From: Clostridium fessum
Lineage (GTDB): Bacteria; Bacillota; Clostridia; Lachnospirales; Lachnospiraceae
Direction: 5' to 3'
Assembly (NCBI RefSeq): GCF_003024715.1
Contig: NZ_PYLO01000003.1
Location: forward strand, 186,001 to 250,000
DNA: 64,000 bases
Both the position numbers and the translations under genes were made by a program. Below the pieces are notes generated by a model that saw only the letters and a list, made by a program, of their open reading frames with translations, did no database searches and was not told where the DNA came from. Shown one piece after another: positions 34,711 through 42,765 of this stretch (its first letter is position 1; each line of letters starts with the position of its first letter).

Positions 34711-35955
34711 TTAACCAACATATGGTAATTGAATCACAAACATGCTTCCTTTTTTCTTTTTGCCGGAGGTTACCGTAATCGTACCTGCGTGTTTTTCGAT
34801 AATTTCTCTCGATAGAAAAAGTCCGATTCCTGTACCACTCTTTTCCATGACCTCCTTGGAACTTCCTCTGTAAAATCGTTGAAAAATTTTGTGATACTCA
34901 TTCTGCGGAATACCAATTCCCTGATCCTCAATTTCCATTCTTACAAGATCGTTTCTTTTTTGTAACCGGATAAATATTTTTGAACCACACGGACTGTACT
35001 TGACCGCATTATCCAGAACGTTGATCACAGCTTCACCAAGCCACCTTTTATCCTGCATAATCGTGCATGTTTCCAGCTCTTTTTCATAGTCAAAAACGAA
35101 TTCAATTTCTTTCTCATCCGCTTTAGGATAAGTGCGGTTCACAGCAGATATGACAGTATCCATAAGCGGAAGTTTTTTCTTATTAATCTGAATCAGTCCA
35201 GTTTCCATCTTGGATATTTCAAGAAGCGACTGCAATAATGTCTCCAGTCCATCCAGAGCACTCCGACAACGGATACGAAACTCCTCCTGTTCTGTGGCAC
35301 TTAAATCATTCTGCATCAGCACACTAAAACATGTATCCAAAGCTGCAACCGGTGTCTTTAACTGGTGAGAAATATCAGAAACCATTTCTTTCGTGTTCTC
35401 CTTTTCTGCCCTTGCTTCTTCCTTTATCAACTGAATATGATGTCCGATTGCTTCAAGCTGGTCATTCAATTTTTCCAGTTCTGCATGATTTTCCGTTTTC
35501 AGTAAATCATCAAATTTATTTTCACGGAATCTGATCAGAATTTCTTCCAACTGGTCTAAAATTTTCTGATGACACGCATCTTCTTTTTTCTTCCAATAAA
35601 GTAAAAAAGTCAAAAGAAGCACGCATATCACAGTGCTTACAGCACCGGTCACCATAACCTGATGCCGGAATTGCGAATAAAATTCATTCCCTTTATTCCC
35701 CCAGTATCCATATTGCTCCAATAATCGCCTTCCCTGTTCGTTAGTTTCAATATCCTTATCCTTAAGCAATTCCGAAACAGCATCCAGCCCGGAAAATTCT
35801 TCCTTTGCAGCAATCTCTGTCATAAGATTCATTTTATATTTATAATCTTCATAAAACACATACGTGGTAAAGCAATTTAATATTGCAAACAATACTATGA
35901 CAGGCAAAACCAAGGAGAGCGCTACTGTGATCTTCTTGCGATATCTCTTTGTCAC
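34711..35955 (-). CDS. Sensor histidine kinase
   Basis: About 414 residues: membrane helices at about 8-28 and 110-130 around a 75-residue extracellular segment, HisKA with VSDISHQLKTPVAALDTC, HATPase with NVLDNAVKY, DQGIGIPQNE and GTGIGLFLSREI. The start is taken as GTG 35955: AGGAGG is 7 nt upstream and it overlaps the response regulator stop by four bases (GTGA). Phosphorylates the partner regulator. Type and context fit sensors of cell-envelope stress or antimicrobial peptides linked to ABC transporters. Confidence 0.92.
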   Translation of the reverse strand: MTKRYRKKITVALSLVLPVIVLFAILNCFTTYVFYEDYKYKMNLMTEIAAKEEFSGLDAVSELLKDKDIETNEQGRRLLEQYGYWGNKGNEFYSQFRHQVMVTGAVSTVICVLLLTFLLYWKKKEDACHQKILDQLEEILIRFRENKFDDLLKTENHAELEKLNDQLEAIGHHIQLIKEEARAEKENTKEMVSDISHQLKTPVAALDTCFSVLMQNDLSATEQEEFRIRCRSALDGLETLLQSLLEISKMETGLIQINKKKLPLMDTVISAVNRTYPKADEKEIEFVFDYEKELETCTIMQDKRWLGEAVINVLDNAVKYSPCGSKIFIRLQKRNDLVRMEIEDQGIGIPQNEYHKIFQRFYRGSSKEVMEKSGTGIGLFLSREIIEKHAGTITVTSGKKKKGSMFVIQLPYVG

Positions 35956-36641
35956 TGCCTTACCTCCTGATTCCATATATACCCAAGACCTCTGATATTC
36001 TTTATATAGACCGGTGCAGCCGGATTGTCTTCGATTTTCTCACGGAGTCTTCTGATATTGACAGCGATTGTATTTTCATCCACAAAATCCCCTTCCAGAT
36101 CAAACACATTTTCCAATATTTGTGTTTTTGAAAGAATCTGTTTCGGATTCTGAAGAAAAAAAGTCAGCATTTTCAACTCCGTTTTTGTCAGACTGATTTC
36201 ACGACTCTTTATCAGGACTTTCATTTCTCCTGCGATAAATACGATATCTCCCGAAATCATCTTTCCGGCTTCCGTTTTCTCCTGTCTGCGGCGGAAATGT
36301 GCTTCTAATTTCAAAAGAAGTACCGAAAGACTAAACGGCTTTGTAATATAATCATCTGCCCCTGCTTCATATCCCATGACCTGATCCATCTCCTGATCTA
36401 GTGCTGTAAGACAAATAATGTATGATTTATAATTGCATCTCATCCACCTTACAAATTCCAGTCCATTCCCATCCGGAAGATTCACATCACAAATGGTAAC
36501 ATCCACATTATTATCACTTGCAATTCTTTTCGCTTTTTTCATTGATTCTGCTGAAAAAACCTCATATCCGGATTTTTTCAGTGAGAATGTAATTCCACGA
36601 TTTAAATTTTCATCATCTTCAACCACGAGTATACCTGGCAT
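35952..36641 (-). CDS. OmpR-family response regulator
   Basis: 229 residues: receiver domain (acidic pocket EDDE, phospho-Asp D52 in TICDVNLPDG, K of TKPF) and winged-helix DNA-binding domain (TKTELKMLTFFLQNPKQIL, NIRRLREKIEDNP, IRGLGYIW). Co-transcribed with and overlapping the kinase gene. Probable target is the ABC transporter operon that begins at 34597, and possibly its own promoter in repeat B. Confidence 0.94.
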   Translation of the reverse strand: MPGILVVEDDENLNRGITFSLKKSGYEVFSAESMKKAKRIASDNNVDVTICDVNLPDGNGLEFVRWMRCNYKSYIICLTALDQEMDQVMGYEAGADDYITKPFSLSVLLLKLEAHFRRRQEKTEAGKMISGDIVFIAGEMKVLIKSREISLTKTELKMLTFFLQNPKQILSKTQILENVFDLEGDFVDENTIAVNIRRLREKIEDNPAAPVYIKNIRGLGYIWNQEVRQ

Positions 36642-36665
36642 AGCATATGCACCTCTCTTTATTAA

Positions 36666-36842
36666 CTATTTTTCCTCTTCGTTACATATTTGTTCTGCCT
36701 CAATATCCTCGGTAGTGACTTTCCCTGTAATATCCCTATAGGCTTCTTTTATTCCATTTTTGACCGCCCATTTAATTATAAAATATAATGCAAGTAAGAC
36801 GATTAGTGCTGTGCCAAAACTAATTCCTAATTCTTCAAACAT
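36666..36842 (-). CDS. 58-residue single-pass membrane protein
   Basis: A short gene with ATG 36842 and TAG 36666: N-terminus MFEELGISFG, one hydrophobic helix (about 11-26), then a positively charged and acidic cytoplasmic tail (KWAVKNGIKEAYRD, ending CNEEEK). A ribosome site (AGAGGTAATG) precedes it. It is 24 bp upstream of the response regulator gene in the same direction and directly follows the promoter in repeat B, so it is the first gene of the operon. I do not know the function; small membrane proteins in such operons can modulate the kinase or transporter. Confidence 0.72.
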   Translation of the reverse strand: MFEELGISFGTALIVLLALYFIIKWAVKNGIKEAYRDITGKVTTEDIEAEQICNEEEK

Positions 36843-36862
36843 TTCATTACCTCTGTCAATCT

Positions 36863-37041
36863 CGATTGAGATTTCACCTGTTTTAAGAGATTTAATAACT
36901 ATTATATTTTGTTATTAAATTCTCCTCAAACCATTGAAAACACTGGGTTTATCGCAGGTGAGCTTTCCCTTATTGTTTCCCTTGTGTTATATCGTCCCAC
37001 CAGCGTTTATGGACTCTGATAAGGGCAAATACAAGGGTGCA
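36863..37041 (-). repeat. 179-bp direct repeat, copy B
   Basis: Same length and orientation as copy A at 31236-31414, about 18 differences, most in one 25-bp patch. It provides the promoter of the 58-residue gene and two-component operon. Confidence 0.85.
36890..36929 (-). promoter_or_regulatory. Promoter and operator-like palindrome in repeat B
   Basis: On the minus strand TTGAGG (36929-36924), 17 bp, TATAAT (36906-36901). The -10 lies inside a perfect inverted repeat, ATTTAATAAC and GTTATTAAAT (36890-36899 and 36911-36920), so a bound dimer would block the promoter. Confidence 0.65.
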
Positions 37042-37131
37042 GGGCATGCCCAAGTAGTAACAGTACAATGAGGTTTATCGGAATGACAGATTTTATCCAT
37101 TTTCCAAAATAGATTACGATAGCTGTACTCA

Positions 37132-38484
37132 TTATATTTTCGGAAATCGGAAAATAAAACTCGTTCCGATACCTTCGATACTTTCGACGTGAATGGTTCC
37201 ATTGTGGAGGTTTACAATCCAGCGCACCATAGAAAGGCCGAGACCGGTACCGCCATTTTCTCTGGAACGGCTTTTGTCTATGCGATAGAAACGCTCCCAG
37301 ATTTTGTCCAGGTGTTCCTCACTTATTCCAATACCATCATCTTTCACTTCACCGACAATCTGGTCATTTTCGCCCTTCAGGATAACATGAATATGTCCAT
37401 TTGTTTTTCCGTAATTGATGGCATTGGTTATTAAATTCATCATCATACGCAAAATCAATGTCTGGTCGCCATTCATAAATAAGTCGTCCTGCTTTTGCAG
37501 GGTGATCTCAATATTTTTTTCCTGTGCTTTTGTCTGCAGTTCTTCTATTACAAGTTCGCTTAATAATCCAAAATCCAGTTTTTCCATCAGATGCTGCTCA
37601 TCCTGTTCGTTTCTGGCGATCATTAACATTTCTCTTGTCAGCTTTGACATTCGTTTTGCCTGCCTTAAGATGACTGCAATCTCTTCCTTATCTTCCGCAG
37701 ATAAGTTTTCATTTTCCAATAAGTACTCACACTGGGAAATGATAACAGCAACGGGAGTCCGCAATTCATGGGATACGTCTGATGTGAATTGACGTTCCTT
37801 CTCAAACGAAAATTCCAAGCGCTCGAACATTTCGTTAAATTTCTTCGACAATTCGTATAATTCATCTTTTGCTTTTGGCAGAGACAATCGTTTGGAAAGA
37901 TCTTTTCCATTGCTGATGTTTTCAACTTCATCGCAGATACGATCCACCTGTCTCAATGCCTGCTTGATCATAAAATATCCGATGGCCCCGATCAGAATAA
38001 TGAGTAATGGGAATACAATCAACAGCATTTTCTCGGATGTCTGTATGAAAAGTTCTATAGAATGTACAGAGGTAATTCCTCGTACCCACATTTCGTCATC
38101 ATCACCGTAAGTGTAAACGCTGTCATATATCATCCATTTTCGATTTGATTCGCTTATCGTTCGCGGTGTATTCGACATGAGGATAGTTTCTTCTGGAAAT
38201 TGGGCTGGAATCGTTCCATAAAGTAATCGTCCGTTTTTGTCATAAATACAAAACATAATACCGTTATCGTAAAATTCGGTATCGCCGTCAAGATAAAAGG
38301 AATCATCCTGAAAATTAATATTTGAAGAGAATCCGGTCACTGCGGCACTGATTGCTTCTTCTGTCGCAGAAATTCCAATCCTATCCACAAAAAGAAGGAA
38401 GAGAACTAGAATAGTCCCAAGAACTACGGCGATGATTCCGGTGTACCATAGCGTAATTTTTTTCTTGATCGTCATCTGTTTCAT
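37132..38484 (-). CDS. Sensor histidine kinase with HAMP domain
   Basis: 450 residues: helices at about 10-32 and 150-172 around an extracellular sensor, HAMP (about 175-228), HisKA with FTSDVSHELRTPVAVIISQ, HATPase with NLITNAINYG, DDGIGISEEH and GTGLGLSMVRWI. ATG 38484 overlaps the regulator stop by four bases. Belongs to the BaeS/CssS-like class by layout. Pairs with the regulator encoded upstream; the divergent lipoprotein at 39312 is a likely target. Confidence 0.93.
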   Translation of the reverse strand: MKQMTIKKKITLWYTGIIAVVLGTILVLFLLFVDRIGISATEEAISAAVTGFSSNINFQDDSFYLDGDTEFYDNGIMFCIYDKNGRLLYGTIPAQFPEETILMSNTPRTISESNRKWMIYDSVYTYGDDDEMWVRGITSVHSIELFIQTSEKMLLIVFPLLIILIGAIGYFMIKQALRQVDRICDEVENISNGKDLSKRLSLPKAKDELYELSKKFNEMFERLEFSFEKERQFTSDVSHELRTPVAVIISQCEYLLENENLSAEDKEEIAVILRQAKRMSKLTREMLMIARNEQDEQHLMEKLDFGLLSELVIEELQTKAQEKNIEITLQKQDDLFMNGDQTLILRMMMNLITNAINYGKTNGHIHVILKGENDQIVGEVKDDGIGISEEHLDKIWERFYRIDKSRSRENGGTGLGLSMVRWIVNLHNGTIHVESIEGIGTSFIFRFPKI

Positions 38485-39155
38485 TCGTTTTCCCTCATTA
38501 CATATCCAACACCGCGAACAGTGTGGATGAGTTTTTGTTCATATTGTGCATCGATTTTTTTTCGCAAATAGCGAATGTATACGTCGATCACATTGGAACC
38601 GCCTTCAAAATCAAAGTCCCACGCATTCTGTTCAATCTGCTGTCTTGTCATTACGATATTTTTGTTGCGCATAAGACATTCCAGAACCATAAATTCTTTT
38701 GCAGAAAGATCAATTTCATTTCCGGCTCTTGTAACCTTTCTTGTGTCACGATCCAGAATAAGATCTGCTATTTTTAGTTGATTGGATGTAAATTGTGGCT
38801 TTCTACGCATCATGACACGGATTCTTGCAAGCAGTTCTTCAAATGCAAATGGTTTGATCAGGTAATCATCGGCACCAAGATCCAGTCCTTTGACACGGTC
38901 TTCAATGCTGTCTTTTGCTGTCAGTAACAGAACCGGTGTATCATCTTCTCGTTGCCTTAATTCTCTTAAGATTTCATATCCGTCCTTTCCCGGCAACATG
39001 ATATCAAGAATAATACCATCGTAGGAAGTCATATCGATATAATCCATCGCTTCCAGACCATCCCCACAGGCATCTACACTGTAATGTTCCTTGACAAGCC
39101 TTTTTTTGACAATGTTTCTTAAATCATTCTCGTCTTCTACAATCAGTAATCTCAT
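38481..39155 (-). CDS. OmpR-family response regulator
   Basis: 224 residues from ATG 39155 (MRLLIVEDENDLRN): receiver with phospho-Asp D51 (GIILDIMLPGKDG) and K in IKPFAFEE, and a winged-helix domain (LSAKEFMVLECLMRN, YIRYLRKKID, VRGVGYVM). The open frame reaches 39308, but homology begins at 39155. No Shine-Dalgarno precedes that ATG; TATAAT lies only about 9 nt before it, so the transcript may be leaderless. Divergent from the lipoprotein gene, whose promoter has OmpR-type direct repeats. Confidence 0.93.
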   Translation of the reverse strand: MRLLIVEDENDLRNIVKKRLVKEHYSVDACGDGLEAMDYIDMTSYDGIILDIMLPGKDGYEILRELRQREDDTPVLLLTAKDSIEDRVKGLDLGADDYLIKPFAFEELLARIRVMMRRKPQFTSNQLKIADLILDRDTRKVTRAGNEIDLSAKEFMVLECLMRNKNIVMTRQQIEQNAWDFDFEGGSNVIDVYIRYLRKKIDAQYEQKLIHTVRGVGYVMRENE

Positions 39156-39227
39156 AATGTAATTATTATAATACCAATCATTTTCGTGTGCTAGAGTCCT
39201 TTTTTCATTTTTTGAAATTACTATTTG

Positions 39228-39261
39228 TTTTAATCTTTTTTTAATCTTCCCCCTATATGAT
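39228..39261 (+). promoter_or_regulatory. Lipoprotein promoter with 11-bp tandem repeats
   Basis: TTTTAATCTT repeats twice with 11-bp periodicity (39228-39238, 39239-39249) just upstream of a -10-like TATGAT (39256-39261). Tandem 11-bp sites overlapping the -35 are the usual target of OmpR/PhoB-type activators. Confidence 0.65.
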
Positions 39262-39311
39262 ACATATAACAGCAAAAACAAAACATCCAAGAGACGGAAG
39301 GAGAACACGTT

Positions 39312-39797
39312 ATGAAAAAAATATTAGTAGTTTTATTATCTCTCACATTAATATTTGCTTTTACAGGATGCACTTCATCCAATAATAGAGCAGCAGAAGA
39401 TATAGAAATTAAGACACAGGAAGTTGTAACATCAAATACAGATGACAATGATGATAATATCAGCAACACAGAAAACGCAGTAGAGAATGCGAACGAAATG
39501 GATTATGATTTCTCTTCTTATGAAAACGATATCCGTAATATAACAAAAAGTGTAAACAATGCAAAAACATCTACAAATGCATCTGAGAATCACGAACAAT
39601 TCTACGCTTTGAAAAAACAGGTAGACGCAGTTGATGACGAACTGGATAAACTTGATGATGAATTTGAGTATGCTTACCAGATGAAAGAGATTAGCTTCGA
39701 GATATACAAAGCGAGAGAACGCGCGATTGAAAAACTGGAAGATGAACTGGAATTAGCAGAAGAAGCGCTGGAAAACAAATACGGCATTGATGATTAA
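39312..39797 (+). CDS. Small acidic lipoprotein with coiled coil
   Basis: 161 residues with a lipoprotein signal (LIFAFTGCTSS, Cys 20), an Asp/Asn/Glu-rich linker (25-75) and a C-terminal helical region (about 95-160) rich in Glu and Lys with heptad spacing. AAGGAG precedes ATG. No known family. The divergent two-component system and the tandem repeat in the promoter suggest it is a dedicated target, similar to envelope-stress or metal-binding accessory lipoproteins (inference). Confidence 0.85.
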   Translation: MKKILVVLLSLTLIFAFTGCTSSNNRAAEDIEIKTQEVVTSNTDDNDDNISNTENAVENANEMDYDFSSYENDIRNITKSVNNAKTSTNASENHEQFYALKKQVDAVDDELDKLDDEFEYAYQMKEISFEIYKARERAIEKLEDELELAEEALENKYGIDD

Positions 39798-39837
39798 TTC
39801 CATCCGGGCTACAAGAATGTGGCAGAACTTTCTTAAT

Positions 39838-40037
39838 TTCTAAAATCGGGTAGGAGGTAGATAATTATTTTATCTACCGACCTCCCACACCACCTGGCAT
39901 ACGGTTCCGTACCAAGGCGGTTCTTTAGTTTTCACAAACTGTTAGATAGTAGTCAAGCATGGATATATATCCCAGCTTGGCTATTATTTTATTGATGATT
40001 ACCGAATTTAGCACCTGTGCCATTCTCCATATAATAT
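39838..40037 (-). mobile_element. Group II intron 3' end remnant
   Basis: On the minus strand the final codons of an intron-encoded maturase (WRMAQVLNSV, KLGYISMLDYYLTVCEN, stop at 39925) are followed by the RNA segment usually found after that gene (GAACCGCC, GTACGGAACCGTA, GGTGGTGTGGGAGGTCGG) and a hairpin GGTAGATAA / TTATCTACC. The rest of the intron is missing. Same kind of element as the fragment at 12019-12270. Confidence 0.7.
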
Positions 40038-40100
40038 TAAATTTTGTGTCTATGTTTTATGAAAGAATCTTCTCTTAATCAATTTTTCTTTCCTGTAGCT

Positions 40101-40337
40101 TTACTTTTTCAGTTTTAACCCATCTTTGAAAGCTTCACCCACACGCTCTGTAACCTTGTAGTAACCATGAGCATAAGGGTCAAATGCAATGGCATTTACC
40201 TTGGAAATATCAATTTTACCGTCTACCATAACGCTCTCATCGGCAGTTACATTCACACTGTTGTCCTCATTATAAGTTGCCACCATCAACACTGGCATAG
40301 GAAAAATTCCTTCCGTAATTTTCAACTTTGTTCTCAT
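40101..40337 (-). pseudogene. Flavin reductase-like protein with in-frame internal deletion
   Basis: 78 codons. The start (MRTKLKITEGIFPMPVLMVA) and the end (VNAIAFDPYAHGYYKV, VGEAFKDGLKLK) match flavin reductase/flavoredoxin-like proteins of about 180-190 residues, but the central FMN-binding part is lost, joined in frame near residue 32. Probably non-functional. AAGGAGA precedes the ATG. Divergent from an HxlR regulator, the normal partner of such redox genes. Confidence 0.75.
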
Positions 40338-40457
40338 AATAATCTCTCCTTAAAATTAAATTGACAGAATTATTTATCCTGCTTATAATTATATCCAATC
40401 AATTCAGAATTTCAAGTACTGGTCAAAATGATAGGTACTATCCAAGGAGAAAGTGTA

Positions 40458-40796
40458 ATGATACAAAACTACATTGAAAATGCCAATTTTGAAGATACAG
40501 GCTTTGCTTACACCTTGTCCCTGATTTCCGGCAAACATAAAATGGTCATTCTTTATTGTTTAATGGAATTTAAAACTGTAAGGTTCAATGAGCTGAAGCG
40601 TTATCTGAAAACAATTTCCGATAAAACATTAAGTACCAATCTCAAGGAACTAGAGTCTGACAAACTGATTATCCGTACTGAATATCCTCAAATTCCACCC
40701 AAGGTGGAATACTGTCTTTCGGAACGTGGCAAGTCACTAATGGTAGTGTTAGATCAGCTTTGTGTTTGGGGTGAAGAAAACAAACTGACAGATTAA
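40458..40796 (+). CDS. HxlR family transcriptional regulator
   Basis: 112 residues with the HxlR winged helix: SLISGKHKMVILYCLMEF, VRFNELKRYLKTISDKTL, and PPKVEYCLSERGKSL. The usual SGKW is SGKH here. ATG 40458 has AAGGAGA at 7 nt and is preferred over 40428. HxlR members respond to thiol or carbonyl stress and control divergent redox genes; its partner here is the truncated flavin reductase-like gene. Confidence 0.92.
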   Translation: MIQNYIENANFEDTGFAYTLSLISGKHKMVILYCLMEFKTVRFNELKRYLKTISDKTLSTNLKELESDKLIIRTEYPQIPPKVEYCLSERGKSLMVVLDQLCVWGEENKLTD

Positions 40797-40868
40797 CATC
40801 TTCTAATTTTTTTGAAAATATTATTTCTGACAGTATAACTTTGTACCATCTCACCTAACATACTATCT

Positions 40869-40893
40869 GCGGTATGGGATTTTTCCATACCGC
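40869..40893. terminator. Hairpin after the HxlR gene
   Basis: Perfect 9-bp stem GCGGTATGG / CCATACCGC with a 7-nt loop containing five T; no T-tract after it. Candidate end of the HxlR transcript. Confidence 0.4.
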
Positions 40894-40899
40894 AATACC

Positions 40900-41312
40900 G
40901 TACCTTTCACACGGGCATTGATAACAGATTTCCACTCGTTACCGCATTTACTGCATCTCCACCAGACATTTTTCCTCGACTTTGCATTTACTTCATCAGG
41001 CTTCAATGGCAAGTTCTTCTACGACCACTCCGAAGCAATTTCAGGGTGTGTTGTCTGCAAATCGTTAAACCCTTTCAGGAGTATGTACCCACTGCAATAC
41101 GGGCAACCTGTTTTATTTATTGTCCTGCTCTTAACAGCAGCTTCCCACTCGTGTCCTTTCTCTCATCTCCAAATCACTTTCTTATGAGAACCAATAGAAA
41201 CTTCTGTCGGTTTTATCTTATTCTTTTCCGACCACTGCTTTTCCAGTAGCGGCTCTAATGTCGCCAAATCGTTAATCCCTGCAATCACTCTCGCACCGGA
41301 ACATATCGGTAT
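40900..41312 (-). pseudogene. Zinc-ribbon repeat protein (DUF4379-like) remnant
   Basis: One minus-strand frame interrupted by TGA and TAG reads the repeated pattern of these proteins: GARVIAGINDLATLEPLL, KQWSEKNKIKPTEVSIGS, TGCPYCSGYILLKGFNDL, HPEIASEWS, NVWWRCSKCGNEWKSVI. Two units with Cys pairs are visible; no start or end. Such proteins are found near mobile and defence genes. Not functional here. Confidence 0.7.
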
Positions 41313-41318
41313 GCACTG

Positions 41319-41519
41319 CTCTTAGAAAACGATTTAATATTTACCCTAACAATGGGTTCTTCTGGACATGCAACGGTAAAGGGTAAATCTCAGGAAAGGC
41401 CTGACATTAATAATGTTCTCTCTTTTGAAATGGATACAGATCAATCATGTTTCCTCTCTGTAATTAGCGGAATAGAAAGTCTGAAAGATAAATATGGAGA
41501 TATGCAGGATATAAAATAA
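41319..41519 (+). pseudogene. C-terminal fragment, possibly WapI-type immunity protein
   Basis: A 66-codon frame ending TAA at 41519 (FTLTMGSSGHATVKGKS, LSFEMDTDQSCFLSVISGI). The FExxxDQS pattern resembles a family of polymorphic-toxin immunity proteins, a weak identification. No start or ribosome site; it abuts the zinc-ribbon remnant on the opposite strand. Confidence 0.35.
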
Positions 41520-41543
41520 GTGGAGTTGTCGATAAATTTCGAT

Positions 41544-42299
41544 TTATATGAACAATTCACATTCTTTTCTGACTGAGCAAGCCTTTTTAATTGCCATACC
41601 CGCAACTGCCGTCATAAAGCCACTTACCTTCCGAGCATGCTTTGGACATACGGCTACGCACCGCATACATGAAATACATTTACTTTTATCTGTCATTCCT
41701 GGCTTTTTCCTGTCAATTGCTCCTGCAGGGCATTTATCCGCACATAATCCACAACCAGAGCATGAAGCATTTGCTTTTGGAATCAGAACTGCACTAGATT
41801 TTTTATATGGTCTATTCCCCAGAATGCTTGGCGTAGATTCATTACCACTTCCCGTTTTTTCTAATATTTGATTACCAAATTCAGTTAATTGATTGTCATC
41901 ATTTTCATCCGGTCTTCCGGTCGCATACTGATGCAAAATAGAATGCTCCGCAACTGCTGATACAGCTGCAATCACATGAAAACCTGCTTTAACAGCATAA
42001 TCTTCCATCTGTACAAGCGTATTCTCATATGCTCTGTTTCCGTATACAGCAACAATCACACACTTACACTGATTACCTTTCATCTTCGCAAGCCGATCTA
42101 ATGCAAGCTGTGGTGCTACTCCACCAAAAGAAGGCATTGCAATCACAGCTATGTCTTCTTTTGTTAATGAAATGGAACTAAAATCCAAATCTGTTTTTGA
42201 AAGGTCTATGTCTTTCACTTCATTCCAGAATTTTGTCATCGTATTTGCTACCTTTTCAGTTCCACCTGTTGGGCTAAAAATAATTCTATATTTGTTCAT
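41544..42299 (-). CDS. EFR1-like flavodoxin/ferredoxin protein
   Basis: 251 residues: N-terminal flavodoxin-like fold (IIFSPTGGTEKVANTM binds FMN phosphate) and a C-terminal double [4Fe-4S] ferredoxin domain with CSGCGLCADKCP and CISCMRCVAVCP. Such fusions are intracellular electron carriers in anaerobes. Full length and intact, although gene debris lies downstream of it. No strong ribosome site is seen (AAAATGAAC context). Confidence 0.92.
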   Translation of the reverse strand: MNKYRIIFSPTGGTEKVANTMTKFWNEVKDIDLSKTDLDFSSISLTKEDIAVIAMPSFGGVAPQLALDRLAKMKGNQCKCVIVAVYGNRAYENTLVQMEDYAVKAGFHVIAAVSAVAEHSILHQYATGRPDENDDNQLTEFGNQILEKTGSGNESTPSILGNRPYKKSSAVLIPKANASCSGCGLCADKCPAGAIDRKKPGMTDKSKCISCMRCVAVCPKHARKVSGFMTAVAGMAIKKACSVRKECELFI

Positions 42300-42434
42300 T
42301 TTATATTTTTCTGACCTCCGATTTAATCTGCTTTTCCTTCACATCTATCCCATTGCCTACAAACACCCAAAATGGTCGAGTTGCCGGATTGGTTGTCATC
42401 CGTTTTCATTTTCCAAAAATCATCCCAAAATGCC

Positions 42435-42474
42435 TGACATCTAATCCACTGTCTCAAATCGTGACATCTAATCC
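42435..42474. repeat. Short direct repeats in gene-free DNA
   Basis: TGACATCTAATCC occurs at 42435-42447 and 42462-42474. They look like end sequences of a lost insertion element. Apart from two hairpins, 42300-42765 holds no gene that I can support. Confidence 0.4.
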
Positions 42475-42531
42475 GAGGTTACAACCTGACACACTTTTTG
42501 CAGTAGATATGTTTCAATATAAGAAAACCGA

Positions 42532-42575
42532 GCTTTTTCGGAAGTCTGGCTTCAAATCCAACCCTCCGAAAAAGC
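42532..42575 (-). terminator. Terminator-like hairpin downstream of the four-gene operon
   Basis: Perfect 11-bp stem GCTTTTTCGGA / TCCGAAAAAGC, 22-nt loop; on the minus strand followed by CGGTTTTCTT. About 190 bp after the last gene of the methyltransferase operon. Confidence 0.55.
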
Positions 42576-42704
42576 CCGGAAATACACCGCTTTCTGGCAC
42601 TTGATTTTATTTTCTTGACATCAAGACTACCGTCTCCACATGCGGTGAAAGTTACTTCTTATACTAAATAGCGAAACTGGTAGCTTTTGCGAAATTATTT
42701 CTAT

Positions 42705-42742
42705 CTCTATAGTGGGGATAGGTAAACCTCCCCACTATAGAG
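42705..42742. terminator. Perfect inverted repeat right after the four-gene operon
   Basis: CTCTATAGTGGGGA and TCCCCACTATAGAG, 14-bp arms with a 10-nt loop, 24 bp after the stop of the last gene. No T-tract; it may protect the 3' end of the mRNA or be a protein site. Confidence 0.55.
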
Positions 42743-42765
42743 AGCATCTCGACACTTATTGCATG

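Noticed and set aside
12019-40037. The two group II intron fragments as ends of one intron.
   Set aside because: They are 28 kb apart, separated by many unrelated intact genes, and neither has a 5' intron end.
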